Source: Alentia gelatinosa
Taxonomy: Eukaryota > Annelida > Polychaeta > Phyllodocida > Polynoidae
DNA length: 64,000 nt
Direction of reading: 5' to 3'
Assembly: GCA_950022655.1 (NCBI GenBank)
Contig: OX465590.1
Location: 37,647,218 to 37,711,217, forward strand
How positions within the stretch are numbered: position 1 is the stretch's first letter; each line of letters begins with the position of its first letter. The notes under the pieces were generated by a model, which worked only from the letters and a program-made list of their open reading frames with translations, was not told the origin of the DNA and ran no database searches. Of this stretch, positions 13,177-28,100 are shown in pieces. The position numbers and the translations under genes are program-made.

Positions 13177-16100
13177 GGGCAGAAAGACATAAAGGCCTTT
13201 GAAAATTAATAGCATTTACTGACATCTTTTCCCCTTTGTTGTATTTTACAAATGAATTAGCGCAGAAAACTCTTGATCTTCAGCATAAATCGTTTGTAAC
13301 TTCGTTCGACTTTAATCTATCACCTTATTCAACAATTCCATGTGAAACTGATTCATGACACTTAATTTGTTACGAAATGATCTGTATTGTCCCAGTACGG
13401 CACAAAGCTTTATTTTATTACGTTCCCTACTTTTCTCACTAAAAAAAAGATAGAACCTGGTTCAACTGACCCTCTTTTTCTTTGGAGAATCTGCGAGAGC
13501 CGTCTCGTCCACAGGCTGAAAGGTAAATATAAAAATGAGTAAATCTAAAATCCACATCAATATTAACATAAAAGGTAAATGTAGTTGGTATACTAGTGCT
13601 ACATACAAGAGTGTTGTAACACACTTATCCTAGTTGGTGCAACAATTACAATAAACATATATATTTTTTGTATATGGTTTATTTACCCTGGATAAGGCTA
13701 TGTATGCCTGTTTACAATCTGTAATCAGCTTCGTAGTACTCACATGACTAGTATAGTATATGACGTTAACCTGATGACTATAGAAACTTCATAAGTAAGC
13801 AATCGTAAAATCAATTATAAGGTACACAATCATTCACTAGATAGTTCAATCTGAAGAAATTATGTCATTATGACAGTATGAATTACTTTAATGTTCAGTT
13901 GTTGTCTGTTATACATATCCTAGCAAGTATATCTTATAATTTATATATCTATTTTAATATATTACAGATTACAAATTATATGGGGTGAGGTTTATAGTAT
14001 TTCGATATATTCATAGTGTTGACGGCTATTTTCAAGAATTATCTTGTCTTTGTACTTTAAATTGGGATAGGTCGTAATAGATCTATATTCAGGTTGTATG
14101 TTATTCCAGTGTTGTGCATTTTTGTAGATAATACTCCTTTTGAGCGAGTTAAGGTGGACATGTTCTGTTTTTGGATGGGGGCATCAAATAATCGAGTGTT
14201 TCTTGTGGATATTGACGTATAGGGTGCGTTGCGACTACGTTGGTATGCTGTTTTCCTAATGGCCGATTCCCTCCTTTAGATTAGAAGATTTAAGTCTGCT
14301 TTAACATGCAGTTTGATATTGCTGGTAATTTCAGTGAAATTCAGAGATTGTTTTGTGTATAAATATATAAAGCGCACATGCACCTGTACATTTATAAGAG
14401 AAAACAAAACTACTGTATATATATTCAGTCTATATAAAATATGGATAGAAGTATAAAAATTTAATATGAAAAAACTATGACCACACACATTCACGTTACA
14501 ACACATACTTTAAACCACGGTTGAAGTCCTATCGAAGCCGATCTCTCTCGAAATAAATGGATGTCCACTCTGATTTTTGTAACTTTGAACACTTTATTCC
14601 TATTATTGTCCTGGCCCTGAAGAAGACCTCATCAGGTCGAAACGTAGGCAAGACCGGACTAATCATAAAAATGAAACAATTGGCTGATGTATAAACGGTT
14701 AACCAAATAATAAATGTCTGAACCAAGTTCTCGGGTTGACAGTTGGTTTGTGGTCAAACTCCCTTCACTTTATTCCTATGTGCGACGTTTCGACCTTATC
14801 ACGGTCTTCTTCAGGCAGGAATGAATTTTACACAGGAACAATGATTTATATTGTATTGATACGATACTTTACTTTTCATTGTGGGAAGTTACACGATAAT
14901 AGAAAATACATGTTTATAAAAAAAAAATTTAAAAAAAAGTTTATCAAAATTGGTGTGTCTCATCTGGTTACTGACTGAGTTGGCATTCATATTATTATAA
15001 ACTAAATACCTATGAAATACTAACCGCTGCTAGGGGTGCTGTATAAGTATTGTTCGGGCGCACTGTGCCCGTAGTGAATCAGTACTAATATCAGGTCGGC
15101 AGTCTGTGTTTGTTTTGTTTGTTTGTGGTTTAACGTCTAAGGGGACCCTGAGGGTATATAGGGACCATCAATGATTTAAGCCTTTTACTTTCGTAGACTT
15201 ATTTCAGATATTTTATAAACAATCAAAGAGAATTGTCTCTTTCAAAAACCTTATGATATCTTTCTTTGGAATAGTTTCAAACAGAATTTTCTTATCGTAC
15301 TGCTTTTCAAGTACTTTCTTCTATTTTCTTGTACCCTTTGAAAGTTCAGCAGGACATGCTGAACAGTTATCGGTACATTGCATGCTTGGCATAATGGGGG
15401 ATAGCGATTTTGTAAGTAAATATGTTTTCTCATCAATTTCAGGTATATAACAAGAGCTAAGTGTGCATTTAGAAAATAGAAATATTGGCCTTTAAAGACC
15501 AAATTAGCAGGTGGACACATTTAAAGCTCAATAAGGTTCAAAGGTCTACCAGTAATTAATTAGTATGATAACAAGGAAGCCCCCAGGTCAGGAGGGAGGG
15601 TAGGAAGGGGAGGGAGGGAGGGAGGGAGGGAGGGAGGGAGGGAGGGAGGGAGGGAGGGAGGGAGGGAGGGAGGGAGGAAGGGAAGGCATCCATGAATAGG
15701 GAAGGGCCTGCATTGATTGGATATTTAAAGCCCTACTCCTCTGTGAACTCAGCAGGTCATGGCTCAATGCACACATATATTTAGCTACCTATATATAAAA
15801 CGTTTTGCTTCATGGTGATCATTCATGGATGAGTGCACACAGACCTGTCTGCATGCTCCCTAGCCAAGTGGGGGACACAACTTTGTTTCTATGTACACCA
15901 ATAAAGTAGGTCAAGCTAATATCTGGTAGTTAATGATATTGCAAGTAATTTTACAAACCAATATCATTTGACTGGGTCTTGATTGATTCCTAGAACAAAG
16001 TTATGAACCATTTTGACTTCTATTTATGTGTAAATATGCTAAGTAAACCATCCTCTCATACACCTGATATCCCCTCCCCCCCTCCTATTATGAGATTTGG

Positions 16101-19100
16101 CAAAAGAACATGAATAGCACATCAAATATACATTTCACCTAAATAATAACACTTCCTCGGGTGTAAGCAACTGTCAGTGCCACTTATGGAGATGGTTAAT
16201 GTTACACCAATGCTCATTGTAAATCAATATTGAGTAAACATCTGTTTGAGCATGCCCATTTCACTGAAAATCCCCCCCACTTTCAACAAATACTTGAATA
16301 TCTCTGTAAATATAGAATCTACTTAGAAAATTCCACTTCCTAGCACCTACTGTTTTTTATTCTCTTTCAAAAGAGGCATATCATATTATGATTCAACCAG
16401 TTTAAGGGGTAGAAATATGTCCATAAAATGGACCTGTGACTATCAAAACTAGCTATAAAAAGCAAAAATATGGTCAGGTCACCTAATGACTTTACAAGCA
16501 TGTGTACTACAGTAGGCTATAGCCATAACCTAAAGACCAACCGTCCACCTGCTAATAATGAAAAAGACGTAACGAGTGAACCTGTAGCGATTCAGTTCTC
16601 TGCATTTTGTCCAATAACTAAGGCCCTCCACTTCCAGCGTCGGGTCATAGTTGTATGACAAAAGACATTGAACGGCAATCGCTACAGGCTCACTAACTGC
16701 GTTATGTCTTATTCCTGGTACGGTCCCACTATAGATGTACAACATTTACATATTAATGTGTAGAGGAATGAAAAATTACATAGAAAGGTCTCTCGGAAAC
16801 AGAGCCTGGAGAAGAAGACTTTACTATCAAATTACAACACTGTACATTCTACATCGCCTAATATGCATTGATCCGAAATAACGTAGATGCTAGTTTCTAG
16901 TAAACCTGGTTATGTTCTAAATTTGAGAGTATATTTAGACTAAATGTAGAGTGAATATTGTCTAGTTTAATATTTGTATATGTACACTTACATATAAAAT
17001 GTATTTATGACATGGGTATTCTAAGATGTTACCTTCATTTTTGAATTTCTGAAATCCGTAAATCCCTTAAATAAATGTTAATTTCTCATGTAGGCTATCC
17101 CCCAAAATTTGAAAATATACGAATTTAAAATTTAAAATAATTAATTGTGATTTATTGACAGAAATACCCATATGATAAATGATATAGAATGCTACAGACT
17201 GTATATACTTAAACATTACATTTTTTCTTTTACATTGAATCCATATCCACCTCTACCAAACGCGTACATACAAGAATCTGTAACTTTCTAAAATTGTATT
17301 CATCACAACATTTACTACCAAACATATATTGAAGAATTGAGGTGGATCTCAGATATAGAATAGATATATTTATATGCTTCTATCGCACTTACTTTATTTT
17401 CAGCCTTGGCTCCCTATTAAAGGGGCCAGAAACCCAGAAAACACAGGGATTAATAACAAGTGCATATTTTGTGTACTAGTTTCTCTTAACATAAAGAAAA
17501 CTAGAGGCAATCTTATTATTAACAAAGGAAAGTCCAACAATAGAATCAAAGCATAATGCCATAACAGAATGAGCAAAAAGTAATGTTTATTACACAGTAA
17601 CTCATGCGAAAGAAGCCTCCCAAGTGAGGATTGCTACTAAAGGTGTGTCTCACTTGGTCCATCGCCACGTGAGTGGGAGTTTAACCTGGGGCCTGTTTCA
17701 TAATTGATGTAAGCCTTCACTAATAGTTGGAAAACTAATATTAGCGAACGCCTCCATTGCAGAAGTTAATCAAAACTAACACAAAACGGCACTTCCCATC
17801 TGGATGGGAGAAAATAGCGAGAGGTTCCGTTGCAGTAGTTTGGGTTTTGTCTGTTCATTAGGCGGTGAAACTCCGGCTATTTACGAGCAGGAGAACCCTC
17901 TCATACAAACACAATCAGCAGTATATACTTTATACACAGATCTCTATATGTGAGCTGATACGGGTGCGGTGCAGTCACCACGTGGGCATTATGCGGGAGC
18001 TGCATGCCGCTCTTATCATACAATACCGCCGGCCCGGTGGAACACGCACTTAAAGTAAGATGCGAAGATGTTTTGTTAGTATACTTCAATCACATCCTGA
18101 ACAGATCTAATACTCTACTGTAGTACAGTTAAAGCTCGCTTACCGCTTTGCCGGCCGCCATGTCCTTCAGAGCCTGCAGCTGTTGTTGTAGCGCCTCGAT
18201 CTCCTTCTGTTTCGCCTGTTCCTCTTCTTGTCTCCGTCTCTACATCAATCAGAAATATCAAACACAATTAAAAACTATTTATCAATAAATCCAATACTAA
18301 ACTGATCAATCAGAAAAAACATATTATACGTCACAGCACTATAGAATTTGCAGTAGTCTTTCTTAGATATTAAAGGCAGGCATTGTAAAACATGTACTTT
18401 TGCTGTTTCATGATCACAATACTCTATAGAGAATACAGGCAAATGTCTATACAATGTAAAAGTGGGATAGAACCCCCAAAAGGTATATTGCAAAAGCAGC
18501 TTAATGAAATTCTTTAATAACTGCAGCTGCAATCTAAGCATTTGTTGTCTTTACTGTTTCCATTTATTTACAAGTCTATTCTTCTACCTCATTTTCAAAA
18601 AAACACTCCTTAAAACTTTTTATGAAACTATGTTTTTACTTTATCTAATTAATATAAACTATTTAGTCTTGACGAAATAGTTTTACGACAGTTTTAATCC
18701 TAAAGACATCTGCTGGACCAACCATTGATAATTTATTCATCATTTCATACACAACTTTTATATCACATGTATCCTGATAAGTAAACTTTGTGGGAGTATA
18801 ACAACAAACCACACTTCAACCGTGACGGATGGTTCAATTATTTTAATAGTGATATTTGGAAAACGAGGCGAAAGCACTTCTATACTCAACCGATGCTACC
18901 TTGAAAGTGACAAAAACCCATCAAATCCAAACCGTTGCTATGCTGTCTCCAACTAAACGGTGTCATAAAGAACACCGCAGCATAACAACCACCCCTCACA
19001 ACCGTGATGTCACACCATTGTGGGCGCTGTCTGGTCTAAAAATAAACCAGATAGAGCTGTAGCTAACCCAAACGTTTTTGAATTAGGTAAACAGTCAGTC

Positions 19101-22100
19101 TGACAGTGTGGGGTGGGGGTTCAAGGTTTCATCCGAATCGGACTCTTCAGGCATCATAAAGTTTGGCTGTATCAAGGCATGTGACATTGTCACACTTAGG
19201 GAAAGTACAAATTAGTAAATTCCTACACTTTATTAAAGTTTAATAAAGTTGTTAATAGTGAATATCAAACCGATTAGTACATCAACCGTTTGTGTTTTAT
19301 GGTTTATATGTGTCCTTTAAATGCCTATATAAGTAGTAAACTTTGTTCACCTTCAACTCCTCTTTACTTGGCTTGCCGTCAATTCTATCAAACGCTTCGA
19401 ACAGTAGTTTGTAGAGAACATTTTTCCTCGTTTTGTCATCGTCTGGTGGCAGGTATGTCTTGACTGGAGACCCACATTCTTTGTAGAGAGAGATGATGAT
19501 CTTTTCTGTTTTTTCACGAACTTCGCCAGATGTATGTTGTAAGGCTTGGGTGCAGAACTTCATCATACTATCGAGGCTCAGACCGCTACAACATGAGGGT
19601 TATGCTAATTATAACGCAGTTAATTATCTATAGTATTCACCTGTTTTTACCAGCCTTGGGCAGTACCTTGCAACCTAAGATTTACATAGAACTGGATCAA
19701 GAATCGTATAAATACACAATATTCCACGAGTTCGGATGGGCCGCAATCGTCATCGAGGCGAAGCCAAGTGACGATACAGGTTAAATCTTAGGAGCACATT
19801 GTGTAAAATAATTGATATTTTAAGAATGGATTTGCGCCATATTCTATGCACTGCAGATACTTTTCCTCTATTCATTTGTCTGAAAATTATATACAGATGT
19901 TGGGTATACAAAATATGCTGTTTTTTTTAAGATCATCAAAATTCAACATGATACATCAAAGTAAAGATTTTATCATTTAACATTCAAAATTGAATTTCAA
20001 GAAGTTTTAAGTGTGATTCTTGGTTAAAATTGAAAAGTGGTCATTTCGGGTGAGGAACAGCTGCAAACATTTGATCCAACCGTGTACCTTACACTAAAAT
20101 TCTGTATCATGCTTGTATTTAAGTGGGATTTCATAATAGCGGAAGTGTGAGCTAGTAACAGCTACAAACTATGTGTGGGCCAATGTTGACTCGATGGCAA
20201 ACAAAATATACATTTATCGTGTGTAGAAGTTGACACTTAATGGTGAACTACATTTTACTATCTATAGGAAACTTGTATACTCCATTCTGCTGATTCTTAA
20301 TATGGAAAAGAATAGCAGTCATGCTATACTTATTTAACTACATACACCGAAATATTCTTCTCAGTGTCGCATGCACTTCTGCCTAAATAATGAGTGTACG
20401 TTTCAGACTGTCCTGATGCTCACAGGAATACCAGTTCCACTCAAACAGGGGTAGTTTACGTGGCTGAAATACGCTTGTATGAATATTTGTTCAGCGTCTT
20501 TTTATAATTGTAGAACCTCTTTGGTCTGAGATAATATATATGTTTATAATTATCAACAATAGACTGATGTATAAAAAACCTGTGTCGATAAAAGCAAAAT
20601 AATGGTGTTCAATGTGTGGTTCGTTAGTCATTTCCTCAAACATATATATATTTAGTATCTCAAAGAGATGAGTTTCTTTCAAGAAAGTAATTATTTCATC
20701 CTTTGTAATACATTCAAATAAGTTTTTCATACCATTACTATTGCTGTTTTTTTCTCTCTATTTTCTTGTATTCTCTGACAGTCTAAAAGGATGTGTCTAA
20801 CTAAAACACATTTGGCGCACTCATGGCTTTCCACTTTAGAATTGCATTTGGCTATCTTATCTCTGCTTTTGAATTTAAATTTTATGACATTTCTTTAGCA
20901 TAAAAACAATGGTTCCACGAAAAGTAAACCTTGAATGTTTTACTTTTAACACTCTACAGGGTTCGATGATATAAAGTGTCGAATAAACCTGTGTATATAT
21001 CTGTTGTATATTCATATCTAGGGAAAATAGCAAATTTTTCCTAGTCTCTTATTTCGTCAACTTTGATGGGAGTTTAACAAGAGCAGCATTGTACTCTTAA
21101 CCGAATAAAACCATCTCAGCTGAGAATCATCATTTATTTTCAGTATCCATATTTTTGTAAGAGCAATCATAAAACAACGAAATCAATTGAATTACTCATA
21201 GATTTATATATTGATCAGACAATTTAAATCTGTTCTGACAAAAAAAAAAAAACAGGAAAAAAAAAGAGACCTGCATAGCTGAGCATTCCACAATAAATGT
21301 GAGGAAAGCCAGCAGAAGTTTGCCACTTTATATACATCGTATCTTTAGTTTGAGATCAGAGGATTATGCACACGTATTGAAAGAATACATCGTTTATCAC
21401 AATCTACATGAACACTAGTAAAATGTACCTGGGGCCTGTTGAATAATCTAGGCTTGTACATGAAGACCTTTTTCTGGACGCGAAGCAGACCCAGGGATGA
21501 TGTGGGTCAACTTTATTCAACACTTATGGACGACCTTATGGATGGCTAAGATTGTCGTAGTGAACAAACTTAAATATCATTAATGCTATTGAACCAGCTT
21601 TTGGCTGGTGATGCTTTGCATGCGGTATTGTACAGGTGCGGTATTGTGGACAGGTGCTCATAACTTTAGGCCAGCCGGCCATCTTGGTGGAGGAGCGGCT
21701 AGATGGGCTGTAGGGCAGGCTGGTGCTGCTCGGATCACCGCCGGCCCAGATTTTCTATCTGGAATGACGTTTGTTTGTTTGGGACCCATGGTGTTTTTTT
21801 GTTTTGTTTTGTTTTGGTAGATTAAAGTCCAATTTGTTCAATTACTTACTTTGGGTTTGACCGAATCTATGAGATGAATTTAGGTAGAAATCTCACCCCT
21901 ATATATTTACTAAGGTGAGAGTTCTTTTACTTCCCACACTACATAGACATGGTATGAGAAGGATTGGCCTTTGATATAGCAGTAAATCTACCACTGATAG
22001 GGGTGAAGAAGGAAAGTGGCTGCAGTAGGACTCGAACGAACAAAGTCTGACAACCTTGGGATTACAAGTCCAGTGCTCTTTACCGCTGATCTAACTCCCC

Positions 22101-25100
22101 ACCCCGGTCACTTAATTTATGCTTCATGGCAGGCATATCCGGCCTGCATCACGGGGAGGCAAGGCAACCAAGAGGGTGAACAGAGTGATCATTGCTGTCC
22201 CAGCACTGTCAGCCAGTGGCCCGTGCACTGCTGCGGACACTTTTGTCATTCTCCACCGGCCAGATCCTCGCCTGCAACAGACCCAATCTGCCGGCGACTC
22301 CAGTATGGGCCCTGGCCTGGGCTAGGGCCTGGTTGGTGGAACCCTCACTTATTAAGCGTGTGATCTACCAAGAGTGACTTAGGGCCGTACGATGACCATG
22401 TGGAGGAATTGTGGATGTCGGCCACCCAAATCGTTTGTCGGCTCAGATTGGCTTGGACAATCTGCTGGGTGGATCAGCAAATCGTCCAGAACCGGCCGGA
22501 CCCGCCCATTGAAAACCCTGTCGCCCAAACCCATGCGGTCGTTGCCTCTGGCCGGCTGGCTGTGTGAAAACTAGCCGACCGGCCGCCGCTGGCTGTCTCT
22601 GAGCGTCGATTTGGTGGATCACTCACTTTAGACGATAACCCTAGTATGTCAGTTGGTGTCATGGCAAAACAAGGAAATATTTCCACGTTGAACTTACTGC
22701 CTCAGAGAGTCTGAGTCGTTATTAGCGATGGAATGGCGCTGAGGGTGTGTGTGGAGGTCTGAACCACTGCCTATTGGTGTAAATAAGCCCCAATTTATTC
22801 TCTCTTGTTTTACACAAGAAAAAAAAAAATTTTACAAACTGAAAATAAAAACAAAGATTTCCTTGGAAAAGAGAAAAACTGTAATCTCTGACTGTATGAG
22901 GTACAGAAAAAGGTCTTCAAGTACAAGCCTAGATTATTGAACAGGCCCCAGATGATCTACGGAGCTGAGAGTGAGCTACGAGCGGGGGACATCTCAGTAA
23001 ACAGCGACAATGGGGTTTGCGGCTAGTACATAAAACATGGAGGTGCGAGTCGTCAGACTATAAATCTGAAAGCAATTCAATCGGCAGAATGTAGAGTTAA
23101 GGAAAGTTGGAGGTTAAACAGATGGAGTCACAGGTTTCCTTGAGAAGGGATCGGTGTGATTTACCTGAAATCTGCTAAATTTAGTCGCCGTGGTGACAAT
23201 GAAGCGCCAAGTTTGGCTTTAGGCTTTTCTGGAACACTGCAAAATGCCAGTCAACCCCTGATTGAGATTTCCCAAAGATCACCAAAAAGGTGAAGGGGGT
23301 CCAGGGGGGATGGTGGTAATGCAACGGGGATTTTATTATACACCTGTGCACATTGTTCTTATACTTACTGACTTAAGTGCTGATTCCACCAACAGGATGC
23401 ATTTGCCGTGATATGTCTTGGTGTATCTTGTTACATCTTACAGTGTCGGGATATGTAATATCTCCTGTCACAAAACGTAGCCGTGCGGTGTCGGGTGTAT
23501 GTTTTGGTGCTCCACCACCGCGACACCTCAAGAAACATCGTGACAATTAGGCACGCGATTATTCAAACCTAGCCCGACTTAGCAAAACAATCAAATCGGG
23601 ACTAATCTCGCTACATCTTGTGTGTTGGTGGAATCAGCACTTTATTGACAACTCATGGACAGCCTACTGAGCTGTACACTTTTATATGGCCCAGGTTTGC
23701 ATACCTAAATTGTACTTTGAATGGCAATTACAAGTAATTTCTTGTTAATCTAAGATATTCCAAATTTTATAATAAAGGGAAAATTGACGTTTAATCTGAT
23801 AATTATTATTCACTCATGGACGTGAAAATACACAGCTCCCACCAAATGGCATCTGGGTAAGTATTTGTCGGTCTGTTGGTTTGTAACAATTATCAGTTTA
23901 AACACCCAGTCAGTTTTCCCACTGCATTGCCCAGATCATCTTCAGACCGTACATGTATAGTTGATTGGCTGATGGTATTTCATGCTGACCCTGAGATTGG
24001 CAGGTCAGCACAAACAACTGATCCATCCCACCGTCAGAGCTTGTATCCCATAGATTTAGAATTATAGCATAGTAATTCACAAAGCGAAGCTGCGTGAATT
24101 ACGTAGCGATTCAAACTAGATGGAATCGAGCTCTGACCGTAAACTCGAATAGGTTTCTGAATTTATCTCACCCCTCACATTGACTACTTGGCTAAAATTT
24201 GTGACATAATTCCCCAATGAGTATTTTTTGCTAAATATTCCATAAGCATTGAGTACGAGTTCCTGAAGTTAAGTCTACGAGGGAAAACATACCAGGGGTG
24301 AGGTAAACGTATATATTCGCAGAATACAGATGACTTGTTCAATATATATATATCCATACTGCAAGAGATATGCCCAGAGTGTGGCACAATTCAAATTGTC
24401 CCGAGAACACTGACATACCAGTGAGCAATATCTACAGGCTAATCTTTTTTTTTAAATTTCAAAAATCACTTTTTTTTTGCAAGTCCGAATCTAACATATT
24501 GTCCTGACCAAATAAATTTATAGGCTATGACGTGGCAAAGACCAGGGCAACATGGAATTTGAATTCAGGAATTAAATGTAATCAAATAACAAGTCTCAGA
24601 GGGAACAATTGAATGACTGAATCAGTAAAACAAGGTAATCCTATCCAGCTCTCAGCATCTTTACCTGTACATCTTGGTCCTCTCTGGGGGTGCCGTTGCT
24701 GGTCTACTCTTTCCCTTTCTGTTTCTTGCACTACAGGATCAGGTTAACACTAGACTTAATTCATTAGGTTAGATCATCAAAGTTTTTTATAGATCAGCAG
24801 AGAATAACCTTCTACCCTGAAGCTGAGGAATGAAATAATTTATTCATATATATATCTTTTTTTTTTTTTGCTGCACCTGCCATGTAGATGTTAGACCTAG
24901 CCACGTTCATAATGACACAGGGATGAAAGTTGGGACTGATGAAAAAGTCGGAAACAAAACACACAAAAAAACTGGGCCGTATTCGGGGGGGGGGGACCCC
25001 CCCCCCCCCCCCCCCCCCGTGCCGTCAAACAAAATTTCGGCACTTGACGGAACTCTGACGGCAGTGTCAACGGCCCTTGGCGCGTTTAACTGCCGCCAAA

Positions 25101-28100
25101 GTTCTGACTGGAGGTTTATATGCCGTTGGTTAACTTTGTTAATGATCATATTTCAAGATGCAGAAATTTCTGATTTCCGTCAATTGTCGGCGAACTTGCA
25201 TCCCTGATGACATACAGTGAAACCCCGCTTCTGGGACACCTCGCTTAAGAGGACACCTCGCTTGAGGGGGACACCCCGCTTAAGGGACCAATTTGCTCTG
25301 AACAGAAATTTATATTTAGTTTATCTTAACGCCGCTTAAGGGGACACCCTGCTTAATGGAACACTATGCTCGGAACGGAGCATGTCCCCTTAAGCGGGGT
25401 TTTACTGTATATACATGTTTGTATTTATCAGATCGACTCTTTTAATCACAGTGATTCCTTATTTTAATACAGAGTATCACACACGCTTCTAGCCACACTG
25501 CCCTGTGAGTACGCGGACTGGGTGCGGGCGGGTTCTTACCTGTTTTGCAGGCCGTGCTCGTGGTAAAGTGTCTCGACGAGCTCCGTCCGACTGAGCGCCA
25601 GTCGTGGTGCGGTCGTCAGTTTGAAGGGCTTCACACACTCCGTCGTCACCACATGTAGAGGCTGACGTGAAAGGAGCAGATAGATACACATTACATGAAA
25701 CCAACCACATCTTGACACAATTTAGAAATAAAATTGTCATTTATTACTGGGCAACCCATTAGTCAGGGGGGTGGGACTATAGAGGAAACCTATGAAAGTT
25801 TACAGTTAGAGCTCGTATCGAGTTTGAATATCGCAGTAATTCACAAGGCGAAGACGCGTGAATTATGTAGCGATTCAAATGAGATGCGATCGAGCTCTGA
25901 CTATAAACTTAAATGGGTTTCTGAATTTATCTCACCCCTCACATTGACTAAAGGCTGTATTCCACCAAACAGACGAAAACGTTGTACAACGCCCGTACAA
26001 GGGTTGCACAAGGGTTGCAAGGGTTGTTGGAAAATCTCATGAAATTGAGATTTTGTCTGGTTGGTGGAGCAGGTCGGTATTTCGCCCGATGGTCATCTGC
26101 CAGACATCTGCTTTCGGTTGCTGGGTTTGAGAGTGTCTGTTGGGGGTGTATGGCGCATCGCTTGAGCGTCGCCCGAGGGTTGCTGGGACCTTGGGCAGGG
26201 TGTCTGTTGAAATGATAAAAAACGCGCTTCCACCAACCAGAATTTTCAGGCGATATCCCAACCGATACTCCCAACAACCCTCCACAAGATGTAACTATAA
26301 CGTCGGCCGAATAACTAATTGATTAGGTTTTTATCGGCTGGAATTGAGCATCTAGCCGATGCATTTGAAGAGTACGACACCCGCCCGCGGGTTCTGCCGG
26401 GAGTTGCGGCGAGGGAAGGCCGCCAACACGGCGCGGCCGACACCGGCGATACCCGACATAAAACATTCCGACACTTTTCAGCAGAACTCTAGCACCATAG
26501 CGTGCCATACACATTCATAACATCAATCCTTATCTTTATTTACCTTCATTGTTCGATTTAACGTCAAATTCCTCAGTTATTTCACCTTTTCTGACTGTTT
26601 CCGTACAAATCCCAACACGCCGAAACACTGCTCCGCTCGATACGCGGATTGCGCGGGTTCGGAGCGTCGTAGTGTATCGCCGCACGCCGCGCCGCCTATC
26701 GGAGAACTCGATTACTACGTAAAATGCGGCTAACGTCCACCAGTCGGCGCCACGGCAGGGGCGTCGGCTAGGATCTGCTGGAATTTTGAACCCACCCGAC
26801 GCTTGTATGGCGACCACATGAGCGTCTGTTGGGGGTTTCGGTGGAGCAGTGACGCATTTTGACGCCATTTTTTCAGATGTTTCAACCGACGTCGGCTGAA
26901 AGGTCGGCTGGAACGTCTGTTGAAGTTGAAAAAGTGGTTGTTTGGTGGAATACCGCCTTAATGGGCTAACATTTGTGACATAATCCCCCATTAAGTATTT
27001 TTCCATATACTCCATAGGCATTAAGAACAAGTTCCCAATGTTAAGTCTATGGGGGAAAAAATACCAGCGGTGAGATAAATGAATTATTTCAATCAGGAAC
27101 CTGAACCAAGCGTACTCTATAAGTTCTAGATATGGTTTCTAGTCACCTTGAACTCATTGGTCAAATTGTACCATACTTTAGCCAGGGGATGCTCTTTTTC
27201 AATTTTTATATATTATGCCTGATGAGCCTTTTCTGACGAAACTATGAGTATTTCCCACCCTAGTAAACTTCTACTAGCCCTAGAAACACTATACATTTTT
27301 TTCAATATGCAGCGTTTATTCAAAGAAATGTTAGAAACACTATACATTAAAAAAACAACAACAAAAAACGTCACTAAGAATAATTATGGGATACTTTGAC
27401 TGAAACTAAACTCACTTTGACTTCGGGGAAGGTGGATTCTTCTATTATGTATTGCTTTGCAAATTCCCGGTTTCTCACTGCCTGCAATATCAAACAAATC
27501 AACATTGAAATATATAGGAAAATGCGATTAGTATTATTTTTTCCGGGCATGTAACAATAAGATATCAGCCCATACAGTTGAATACATGTATTTCCAAATG
27601 TCATTCATGATCTTATATTCTCTTCGAATAACAATTCTCTCAACAAAGCTGAATAAATTTGACTGAACTAACCGTATCTGATGATTTTTGTAGCAAAGCT
27701 GGTAGCGTCCTCTCCACAGCGTAAGCAACGTCCGATTTGGGAATCCTACAAAATAAAAGACAGATTTTGTTTATTGAACATATTTCTGTGCCACGATACA
27801 TTGCTTCAGATTTCAGCAAAGACCCATATTGTCAAACAGATTAACTGGCTGGAACCTGGTGATTTATTTCTACTCATGTCATTTATGTAGTGATCTGCAT
27901 CTATGAATACACCGGCAGGAGGATATATATTCAAGGATCTCATTGTTTAAAGGCTGTGTTTCATTGGACTGACTGAGAATCAGGTGCCATCGGATAAGTG
28001 TACAAACCCACCACGGACTTCAAAGGCTGATGCCTCATGCCGGTCGAGTTAACTCTGTTTGCAGGCAACTTATAAAAGCTAATTTATTAGGTTTCATGGG

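Larger units (their letters stand above)
21429..22951. mobile_element. 1.5-kb element with about 30-bp terminal inverted repeats, nest of insertions
   Basis: CTGGGGCCTGTTGAATAATC at 21429 is matched, with one mismatch, by the reverse complement of the sequence ending at 22951, continuing into TAGGCTTGTAC. Inside lie a SINE (21777-22102), a TTA-flanked MITE (22355-22627) and repeat R1 (22646). A short relative occurs at 51896-52107. No transposase found. Confidence 0.75.

Noticed and set aside
22016..22363. 115-aa plus ORF
   Set aside because: Spans a SINE head and adjacent MITEs; composition-driven.
26536..27030. 164-aa minus ORF
   Set aside because: Crosses the end of a GC-rich MITE into another repeat; no recognisable domain.
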